Both the position numbers and the translations under genes were made by a program. Below the pieces are notes generated by a model, which made no database searches, had not been told where the DNA came from, and was given only the letters and a program-made list of their open reading frames with translations. Of a stretch of 5,158 bases of DNA, positions 1-5,040 are shown piece by piece. Position 1 is the first letter of the stretch. The number at the start of each line of letters is the position of its first letter. This DNA comes from Streptomyces violaceoruber (lineage in GTDB: Bacteria > Actinomycetota > Actinomycetes > Streptomycetales > Streptomycetaceae): assembly GCA_000720805.1 (NCBI GenBank), contig JODI01000184.1, forward strand, positions 1 through 5,158, in the 5' to 3' direction.

Positions 1-44
1 CACCTCTCTATTCGTCGGCAGCGTCAGATGTGTATAAGAGACAG
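1..44 (+). other. Illumina Nextera adapter with i5 index (library artefact)
   Basis: Bases 12-44 match the Nextera read-1 transposase adapter in full, starting TCGTCGGCAGCGTC and ending with the 19-bp Tn5 mosaic end (26-44, AGATGTGTATAAGAGACAG). Bases 4-11 (CTCTCTAT) match the i5 index I remember as S502/N502, and bases 1-3 (CAC) fit the end of the P5 flow-cell sequence. Order and spacing are exactly those of a P5-side library end, so this is untrimmed adapter and not genomic DNA. It creates false protein ends: plus-strand frames starting with MYKRQ, and a minus-strand frame ending in LSLIHI. Genomic sequence begins at 45. Confidence 0.98.
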
Positions 45-1436
45 CCCGATCACCGCCCCGCCCCCCTCGCGCCGGATCGCGAACGGCGCTCCCCCGTGCG
101 CGAGGGCCACCTCCCGCACGATGGACAGGCCGAGGCCGGAGCCGGGCAGGGAGCGGGCGTCGGCGGCGCGGTAGAAGCGGTCGAAGACGCGGATGAGGTC
201 GGCGTCGGCAATGCCCGGGCCGCGGTCGAGGACCTCGACGCGGACCGTGCCCGGCCGGGCGGGACCGGCGATGCCGATCTCGATGGGCGCGGTGCCGTCC
301 CGGTCGAACTTGGCCGCGTTCTCGACGAGGTTGGAGATGGCGCGGGTCAGCATGCCGGGGCGGCCCTCGGTCGTCGTGTCGCCGCTCGCACGGACCACGA
401 TCTGCCGTCCGGTACGGCGGCGGGCGAGCCCGGCGACCTCCTCGGCCAGGTCGGCGAGGTCGACCCGCTGGGCCGGCTCGCTGTCGGACTGTCCGGCCGC
501 GAGATCGACCAGTTCGTTGACCAGGTCGGTGAGTTCACGTGCCTCCTGGCCGAGGTCCGCGACCAGCTCCTCCCGGGTGCCGGGAGGCAGTTCGTCGATC
601 CGGCGGAGCAGCGAGATGTTCGTACGCAGGGAGGTCAGCGGGGTGCGCAGTTCGTGCCCGGCGTCCTGGACCAGCCGCCGCTGGTCCTCCTCGGACTGGG
701 CGAGGCGGCCGAGCATGCGGTCGAAGGCGCGGCCGAGGCGGCCGACCTCGTCGTAGCCGGTGACGGGTACCTGGATGCCGAGGCGGCGGGTACGGGCGAC
801 GTCCTCGGCGGCCGAGGTGAGGATCACCAGGCGGCGGGTGATGCGACGGGCCAGCCACCAGCCGAACAGGCCGGCCGCGACCACGACGGCGGCCATCAGG
901 ATCAGCGTCCGCTGCTGGAGCGCGCGCAGCAGGTCCTCGGTGTCGCTGAACTCCTGCGCCACCTGCACCGCGCCCCGGCCGCCGCCGAGCGAGACGGTGG
1001 CGATGCGATAGACGTCGCTGCCGACACCGACGTCCTTGTGCACGACCATCCGCCCGGCCACCCCGACGGCCGCGACCTCACGGTCGGCGGCGGCCACCGG
1101 CAGCCCCGGCCGGCCGGGGTCGACGACCGCCCCGTCCGAGGCCAGCACCTGTACGTCGGTACGGGCCGGCCGTACGAGATCGTGCCCGGGCGCCGAGGAG
1201 GAGAAGTCCTGCGGCGTCATCGCGTGCTGCCGCACCTCGTCCCGCAGATCCTGCACGACCTGGTCGAACACGGACTCCTGGTCCACCCGCACCAGCCGCG
1301 CGGCCGCACTGTACGACAGCACACCCACCAGCACGGTGACGGCGGCGGTGACGGCCGCGAAGGACACCGCGAAGGTGGTCCTGAGCGACAGCAGCTTGGG
1401 CCGCCGGGAAGACAGCAGCCGCCCGAGGCGGCCCAC
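45..1436 (-). CDS. MprB-like sensor histidine kinase, C-terminus cut off by contig end
   Basis: Membrane sensor kinase that should autophosphorylate on His and pass the phosphate to the adjacent response regulator. Of the readable protein 464 residues are genomic; the apparent tail LSLIHI and its stop at 24-26 come from the adapter. Order of parts: TM1 about 22-45, an extracytoplasmic sensor region about 48-175, TM2 about 178-197, HAMP about 197-248, and the H-box DAGHELRTPLTSLR with the phosphoacceptor H261. The ATP-binding domain shows an N-box (NLVENAAKF, 369-377), G1 (DRGPGIA, 404-410), F-box (FDRFYRA, 418-424) and G2 (GSGLGLSIV, 432-440). All catalytic motifs are present; probably only a short tail is missing. 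The GTG start follows directly on the regulator's TGA, with GGAGG (complement of 1442-1446) five bases upstream inside the regulator gene, so translation is probably coupled. The H-box wording resembles mycobacterial MprB; the stimulus cannot be read from the sequence. Confidence 0.95.
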
Positions 1437-2150
1437 TCAGTCCTCCCGCAGCACGTAACCCACGCCGCGGACCGTGTGGATCAGCACGGAGGCGCCCGGC
1501 TCGTCGAGTTTGCGGCGCAGATAGCCGACGTAGACGGCGAGGTTCTTGGAGCCGGGGCCGAAGTCGTAGCCCCAGATGCGGTCGTAGATCGTGGAGTGGT
1601 CGAGGACGATGCCCGCGTTGCGGACCAGCAGCTCCAGGAGTTCGAACTCGGTGCGGGTCAGCTCCAGCTCGCGTGTCCCGCGCCAGGCGCGGCGGGCCTG
1701 GACGTCCATCCGCAGCCCGGCCGCCTCGATCTGTCCCTCGGGGGCGGGCGGCGGCTTCGGTACGCCGGTCAGGGCGCCGACCGGGCTGGTGCGGCGCAGC
1801 AGGGCACGCAGCCGGGCGAAGACCTCCTCGACGTCGAAGGGCTTGACCACGTAGTCGTCGGCGCCCGCGTCCAGGCCGGCGATCCGGTCCTGGGTCTCCA
1901 CGAGCGCCGTCAGCATCAGGATGGGGGTCCGGTCGCCCTCGGCGCGCAGCACCCGGCAGACCTGGAGCCCGTCGATGCCGGGCATCATCACGTCCAGGAC
2001 GAGTACGTCGGGCGGCGTCCGGTGGGCCTGCGCCAGCGCCTCGACGCCGTCGGCGACCGCGGTGACCCGATAGCCCTCCAGCGTCAGGGCCCGCTCCAGG
2101 GCATGACGGATGGCGCGGTCGTCTTCGGCGAGCAGCACAGTTGGGGACAC
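1437..2150 (-). CDS. OmpR/PhoB-type response regulator, MprA-like
   Basis: DNA-binding partner of the kinase encoded directly downstream. The 237-residue protein has the normal family length. The receiver domain (about 3-118) shows the acidic pair D10/D11, the phosphoacceptor D53 in VLDVMMPGIDG, T81 and K103 in the VKPF motif. A proline-rich linker (about 122-138) leads to a winged-helix domain (about 140-235) with LTRTEFELLELLVRNAG (164-180), the recognition-helix region NLAVYVGYLRRKL (203-215) and the wing HTVRGVGYVLRE (225-236). The wording of the C-terminal half closely resembles mycobacterial MprA, an envelope-stress regulator, but family membership does not prove the same regulon. The chosen start is GTG at 2150, which gives the usual MSPTVLLAEDD beginning; the ribosome binding site in front of it is poor, and a second in-frame GTG lies at 2138. 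No convincing promoter is visible in the 256-base gap upstream, which holds a 22-bp tandem repeat. Confidence 0.95.
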   Translation of the reverse strand: MSPTVLLAEDDRAIRHALERALTLEGYRVTAVADGVEALAQAHRTPPDVLVLDVMMPGIDGLQVCRVLRAEGDRTPILMLTALVETQDRIAGLDAGADDYVVKPFDVEEVFARLRALLRRTSPVGALTGVPKPPPAPEGQIEAAGLRMDVQARRAWRGTRELELTRTEFELLELLVRNAGIVLDHSTIYDRIWGYDFGPGSKNLAVYVGYLRRKLDEPGASVLIHTVRGVGYVLRED

Positions 2151-2237
2151 GTCTTCAGTGTGCCCCGGCCTGCGGCGGTGTGGCCGTGTGGGCGGTCGAG
2201 CGGTCCCCCTTCTTACTGGGATCTCACCGTCAGGCGG

Positions 2238-2369
2238 CCCCGGGTCTCGGGGTCACACGCCCCGGCTCTCGGGGTCACACGCCCCGGGTCTCAGGGCCAC
2301 ACGCCCCGGGTCTCAGGGCCACACGCCCCGGGTCTCAGGGCCACACGTCCCGGGTCTCAGGTTCGCGCG
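2238..2369. repeat. Tandem array: six copies of a 22-bp GC-rich unit
   Basis: Units lie at 2238-2259, 2260-2281, 2282-2303, 2304-2325, 2326-2347 and 2348-2369, head to tail with no spacer. The common pattern is CCCCGGGTCTC, then A or G, then GGG, then C or T, then CACACG. Units 3-5 are identical; units 1 and 2 share the G/T variant and differ from each other by one base; unit 6 has drifted at its 3' part. An identical core with divergent edges is what replication slippage or unequal crossing-over produces. Units 1 and 2 each contain a CCCCG/CGGGG inverted pair. The array lies between the stop of the FMN reductase gene and the start of the response regulator. Because 22 is not a multiple of three, apparent reading frames through it cycle the same peptide and are not credible genes. 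Confidence 0.97.
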
Positions 2370-2394
2370 CCCCACCCCGGCGGGAGGGGCGCGC
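2365..2394 (-). terminator. GC-rich hairpin behind the monooxygenase/reductase operon
   Basis: The arms GCGCGCCCC (2365-2373) and GGGGCGCGC (2386-2394) pair perfectly over 9 bp. After an A-A mismatch the inner CCC and GGG add three more pairs around a 4-base loop. It lies 12 bases past the reductase stop codon, where a transcript terminator is expected. There is no T-run on either strand, which is usual for hairpin terminators in high-GC actinomycetes. The left arm overlaps the last 22-bp repeat unit. Confidence 0.6.
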
Positions 2395-2406
2395 AGCCCC
2401 TGGGCT

Positions 2407-3012
2407 TCAGGCGCCGGACGGGCCGGACAGCGCGGCGAGCTGCTGGGCGAACGGCACGACCTCCAGGTCGTTCCTGACCGGCCTGGCCGCCGACAGGCCG
2501 GTCATCAGCCCCGCCAGCTCTCCCGCCGCCCGCTCGATCCGTCCGTCCAGACCCTCCGCGCCCCAGTCCTCCGAGGCCGCGTACACCCCGGTCGGGACGA
2601 CGACCGCCCGCAGGTAGGCGAAGAGCGGGCGCAGGGCGTGCTCCAGCACCAGCGAGTGCCGGGCCGTTCCGCCGGTCGCCGCGATCAGTACCGGCGTCCC
2701 GGCCAGCGCGTCCTTGTCGCTCACTCCGAGCACGTCGAAGAACGACTTGAACAGTCCGCTGTACGACGCCGAGAACACCGGCGTGACCACGATCAGCCCG
2801 TCCGCCCCGGTCACCGCGTCGATGGCGGCGGCCAGCGTCTTCCCCGGAAACCCGTTGGTGAAGTTGTGCGCGATCTCCACGGCGAGGTCGCGCAACTCGA
2901 CGACCTGCACGTCGACCGGGGCCTGCCGGCCCACGGCCGCGGCCAGCCGGTCGGCCAGCAGCCGGGTGGACGACGGGACGCTCAGCCCCGCCGAGACGAC
3001 GACGAGCTTCAT
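2407..3012 (-). CDS. LLM-partnered NAD(P)H-dependent FMN reductase (CE1759-like)
   Basis: A cytoplasmic flavodoxin-fold flavin reductase of 201 residues, expected to use NAD(P)H to reduce FMN for the flavin monooxygenase encoded just upstream. The N-terminal strand and phosphate loop read MKLVVVSAGLSVPSSTRLLA (1-20), with the Ser/Thr-rich FMN phosphate-binding loop at 7-16. A second flavin-contact segment is TPVFSASYSGLFKSFFD (77-93), and ATGGTARHS (112-120) is the third conserved loop. Length is normal for the NADPH-dependent FMN reductase family. The ATG overlaps the TGA of the monooxygenase gene in an ATGA arrangement, and an AAGGGAG ribosome binding site (complement of 3023-3029) sits ten bases upstream, so the pair is almost certainly translated from one mRNA. 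I recall a family definition for FMN reductases partnered with luciferase-like monooxygenases, named after Corynebacterium CE1759, which this gene and its context fit. Substrate and physiological role are unknown. Confidence 0.92.
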   Translation of the reverse strand: MKLVVVSAGLSVPSSTRLLADRLAAAVGRQAPVDVQVVELRDLAVEIAHNFTNGFPGKTLAAAIDAVTGADGLIVVTPVFSASYSGLFKSFFDVLGVSDKDALAGTPVLIAATGGTARHSLVLEHALRPLFAYLRAVVVPTGVYAASEDWGAEGLDGRIERAAGELAGLMTGLSAARPVRNDLEVVPFAQQLAALSGPSGA

Positions 3013-4136
3013 GCGACGCTCACTCCCTTCGAGTCCTTCGAGTCCTTCACCGCGTTCGAGCCCTTGGAGGCGTTCGCCAGCAGGGACTGGTGGGTCGGGG
3101 CCTCCGGCACATCGGCCGGGCGGCCGACGGCGAACTCCTTGCGCAGCACCGGTACGACCTCCTCGCCGAGCAGGTCGAGCTGCTCCAGCACGGTCTTCAG
3201 CGGCAGCCCCGCGTGGTCCAGCAGGAACAGCTGGCGCTGGTAGTCGCCGGCGTACTCGCGGAAGGCCAGGGTCTTCTCGATGACCTCCTGCGGGGAGCCG
3301 ACGGTCAGCGGGGTCTGGTCGGTGAAGTCCTCCAGCGAGGGCCCGTGCCCGTAGACCGGCGCGTTGTCGAAGTACGGACGGAACTCGTTCACCGCGTCCT
3401 GCGAGTTCTTCCGCATGAACACCTGGCCGCCGAGCCCGACGATCGCCTGCTCGGGCGTGCCGTGGCCGTAGTGGGCGTACCGCGCCCGGTACAGCTCGAC
3501 CATCCGCTTGGTGTGGTCGGCCGGCCAGAAGATGTTGTTGTGGAAGAAGCCGTCGCCGTAGTACGCGGCCTGCTCGGCGATCTCCGGGGACCGGATGGAC
3601 CCGTGCCAGACGAACGGCGCCACGCCGTCCAGCGGCCGGGGCGTGGAGGTGAACCCCTGGAGCGGCGTACGGAACTTGCCCTCCCAGTTCACGACGTCCT
3701 CGCGCCACAGCCGGCGCAGCAGGGCGTAGTTCTCGATGGCCAGGTTGATGCCCTCGCGGATGTCCTTGCCGAACCAGGGGTAGACCGGCCCGGTGTTGCC
3801 GCGCCCCATCATGAGGTCCACGCGCCCGTCGGCCAGGTGCTGGAGCATCGCGAAGTCCTCGGCGATCTTCACCGGGTCGTTGGTGGTGATGAGCGTGGTG
3901 GAGGTGGAGAGGATCAGCTTCTCCGTCTTCGCGGCCACGTATCCGAGCATGGTCGTCGGGGACGACGGCACGAACGGCGGGTTGTGGTGCTCCCCGGTCG
4001 CGAAGACGTCGAGCCCGACCTCCTCGGCCTTCAGCGCGATGGCGACCATGGCCTTGATGCGCTCGCGCTCGGTCGGCGTACGGCCCGTGGTCGGGTCCGG
4101 CGTGACGTCGCCGACGCTGAAGATCCCGAACTGCAT
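3009..4136 (-). CDS. Luciferase-like flavin-dependent monooxygenase (LLM class, CE1758-like)
   Basis: A 375-residue TIM-barrel oxidoreductase of the bacterial-luciferase group, which uses reduced FMN and O2 to oxygenate an organic substrate. Recognisable parts are strand 1 MQFGIFSVGD (1-10), the flavin/active-site segment FATGEHHNPPFVPSS (45-59), strand KLILSTSTTLITTNDP (73-88), the family signature LADGRVDLMMGRGNTGPVY (101-119), and GSIRSPEIAEQAAYYGDGFF (179-198). The protein then continues to a family-like end near residue 350. The last ~22 residues are low-complexity (Ser, Lys, Asp and Ala rich) and look like an added tail encoded by short DNA repeats. The start is ATG at 4136, with GGAGG (complement of 4147-4151) ten bases upstream. 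It forms a two-gene operon with the FMN reductase through a 4-base overlap. Family members of this type are often annotated only as putative monooxygenases; the substrate cannot be inferred here. The palindromes in its promoter suggest repressor control. Confidence 0.94.
   Translation of the reverse strand: MQFGIFSVGDVTPDPTTGRTPTERERIKAMVAIALKAEEVGLDVFATGEHHNPPFVPSSPTTMLGYVAAKTEKLILSTSTTLITTNDPVKIAEDFAMLQHLADGRVDLMMGRGNTGPVYPWFGKDIREGINLAIENYALLRRLWREDVVNWEGKFRTPLQGFTSTPRPLDGVAPFVWHGSIRSPEIAEQAAYYGDGFFHNNIFWPADHTKRMVELYRARYAHYGHGTPEQAIVGLGGQVFMRKNSQDAVNEFRPYFDNAPVYGHGPSLEDFTDQTPLTVGSPQEVIEKTLAFREYAGDYQRQLFLLDHAGLPLKTVLEQLDLLGEEVVPVLRKEFAVGRPADVPEAPTHQSLLANASKGSNAVKDSKDSKGVSVA
3028..3063 (-). 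repeat. 9-bp imperfect repeats in the monooxygenase 3' end
   Basis: Two exact copies of TTCGAGTCC (3028-3036 and 3037-3045) are followed, in the same 9-base register, by TTCACCGCG and TTCGAGCCC. Read on the coding (minus) strand they give Ser-Lys-Asp type triplets, making the hydrophilic C-terminal tail of the monooxygenase. They lie just before the start of the FMN reductase and supply several AAGGA/AAGGG stretches resembling ribosome binding sites. Confidence 0.8.
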
Positions 4137-4156
4137 GGTCGCTCAACCTCCAAGTT

Positions 4157-4185
4157 GTTGACCGTTCAACTATACCGCTGAACGG
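4157..4185 (-). promoter_or_regulatory. Overlapping palindromes over the -10 region of the monooxygenase operon (likely operator)
   Basis: Two inverted repeats share bases: GTTGA-CCGT-TCAAC (4157-4170) and CCGTTCA-10 bases-TGAACGG (4162-4185). On the minus strand TATAGT (complement of 4169-4174) is a plausible -10 box, about 33 bases before the ATG; the -35 hexamer at the right distance is poor. A dimeric repressor on these sites would cover the -10 box and transcription start, so MarR- or TetR-type control is a reasonable inference, though no regulator gene is in the window. A further TCAAC half-site at 4143-4147 overlaps the ribosome binding site. Confidence 0.6.
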
Positions 4186-4220
4186 CAGACCCCGTCTCCT
4201 TATTCCGGACCTCCCCTCCC

Positions 4221-4493
4221 CTGGGCACCTGCTTCGGCACGGTCTACGACGTGACGATCGGCGACATCGCCCCCGAGGAGGCGGGCAGCGCCAGCGGCTC
4301 GCTCAACGCGGTGCAGCAGGTCGCCAACGCCATCGGCGCGGCGGCCGTGACCACCGTGTACTTCCACTCGGCCGACGGCGGTGAGACCCACGCGATGACC
4401 GTGAGCCTCACCGCGGTCGCCGTGGCCACGGCCCTGTGCCTGACCCTCGTACGCCTGCTGCCGCGCACGGCGGGCGGGGAGCAGCACCACTGA
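4221..4493 (+). pseudogene. 3' remnant of a DHA2-type (EmrB/QacA) MFS drug exporter
   Basis: The last ~90 residues of a 14-helix MFS exporter. The segment IAPEEAGSASGSLNAVQQ is the conserved stretch before the penultimate helix of this family (usually EEAGSASG.LNAVQQ). It is followed by ANAIGAAAVTTVYF and a last hydrophobic helix AMTVSLTAVAVATALCLTLV, then a short polar tail and TGA. Complete members have roughly 450-550 residues, so about four fifths of the protein is missing. The frame is open back to a stop at 4179-4181, but family-like sequence begins only about 4221, and no start codon with a ribosome binding site is visible; a GTG at 4251 lacks one. The sequence before 4221 is the promoter region of the divergent monooxygenase operon. 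I infer a deletion (or a chimeric join) that fused the exporter's 3' end to that promoter region. A functional fragment is unlikely. Confidence 0.82.
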
Positions 4494-4503
4494 GAGGTAC
4501 GGA

Positions 4504-4533
4504 GCCGGGCGGCCGTCGAGAAAGCCGCCCGGC
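4504..4533 (+). terminator. Hairpin terminator after the MFS remnant
   Basis: GCCGGGCGGC (4504-4513) and GCCGCCCGGC (4524-4533) form a perfect 10-bp stem around a 10-base loop, ten bases after the exporter's stop codon. There is no T-run, as is common in actinomycetes. Its survival next to a gutted gene supports the view that the 3' end of a once complete transcription unit is preserved. It also separates the remnant from the DoxX-like gene downstream. Confidence 0.7.
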
Positions 4534-4645
4534 CGTCCTGTCACACTCCCCGCCCGCCCCGCGTCAACCCGGTGACCGCGAGGGAGACCACCACCGCGGT
4601 CGCCCCGGCTCCACCGCCACCGGTCCCCCTGATGAGGAGCGAACC

Positions 4646-4993
4646 ATGACCACCGCCCACGTAGTCGTCACCCTGATCGCCGCCGCCATGGCGGGCTACT
4701 CCGGTGCCGTCGTCCTCGCCCGAGCCCAGTGGATCATCAAGTCGCTGGACGACTACCACGTGCCGCACGCCTGGACGCCCTGGCTCGGCGCGGCCAAGAC
4801 CGCGGGGGCCGTCGGCCTGCTGATCGGCCTGTTCGTGCCGGTCATCGGGACCGCGGCCGGGATCGGTCTGCTCCTCTACTTCACCGGGGCGGTCGTCACC
4901 GTCGTCCGGGCCCGCTGGTACTCCCACATCCCGTTCCCGCTGGTCTACGCCGCCCCGGTGGCCGGCGCCCTCACGCTGGGCGCCCTCGCCTGA
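4646..4993 (+). CDS. DoxX-like small integral membrane protein
   Basis: A 115-residue protein with four predicted membrane helices at about 5-25, 45-64, 67-88 and 96-114. Conserved features of the DoxX-like family are visible: RAQWIIKSLDDYHVPHAW (26-43) between helices 1 and 2, LGAAKTAGAVGLLIGL (47-62) forming helix 2, and the basic loop RARWYSHIPFP (88-98) before helix 4. Length is typical for the short DoxX-like proteins of actinomycetes. The ATG at 4646 has a strong GAGGAG (4634-4639) six bases upstream, which settles the start. Members of the wider DoxX/DoxD group have been linked to thiosulfate oxidation in archaea and to redox or membrane-stress complexes in mycobacteria, but for this subgroup the function is not established. 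It appears to be a single-gene unit: terminator-like hairpins lie on both sides. No promoter consensus stands out in 4534-4633. Confidence 0.9.
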   Translation: MTTAHVVVTLIAAAMAGYSGAVVLARAQWIIKSLDDYHVPHAWTPWLGAAKTAGAVGLLIGLFVPVIGTAAGIGLLLYFTGAVVTVVRARWYSHIPFPLVYAAPVAGALTLGALA

Positions 4994-5009
4994 GCCCCGG
5001 CGAGACGCA

Positions 5010-5032
5010 GGCCCCGCCAACCCGGCGGGGCC
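5010..5032 (+). terminator. Hairpin terminator after the DoxX-like gene
   Basis: GGCCCCGCC (5010-5018) and GGCGGGGCC (5024-5032) make a perfect 9-bp GC stem with a 5-base loop, AACCC, starting 16 bases after the stop codon. No T-run follows, which is normal for this kind of genome. Being symmetric, it could also stop transcription arriving from the right. Confidence 0.75.
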
Positions 5033-5040
5033 GCGGAGAT

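Noticed and set aside
2238..2369. The tandem array as a CRISPR array.
   Set aside because: The units are directly adjacent with no unique spacers, the 22-bp period is too short for repeat plus spacer, and no cas genes are present.
30..2477. An 815-residue open frame on the plus strand, starting MYKRQ and running antisense through the kinase and regulator genes.
   Set aside because: It starts inside the adapter, lies opposite two clear two-component genes, runs through the 22-bp repeat, and has composition (Gly, Arg, Ala, Asp, Pro, Gln rich) without recognisable motifs. Long antisense frames are normal in DNA of this GC content.
2407..4146. A 579-residue minus-strand frame that ends with the FMN reductase, suggesting a fusion protein.
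   Set aside because: Its first ~378 residues are the monooxygenase gene read in the wrong frame (Arg, Gly and Pro rich, no motifs). The real reductase starts at the ATG at 3012 with its own ribosome binding site.
3090..4181. A 363-residue plus-strand frame opposite the monooxygenase.
   Set aside because: It is a shadow of a well-recognised TIM-barrel gene, rich in Val, Arg, Gly and Asp, with no family features and no ribosome binding site.
4436..4993. A longer, 185-residue version of the DoxX-like protein starting at 4436.
   Set aside because: The extra N-terminal ~70 residues overlap the MFS remnant, cross its terminator and have no membrane or family features. The ATG at 4646 has a strong GAGGAG and gives the normal family length.
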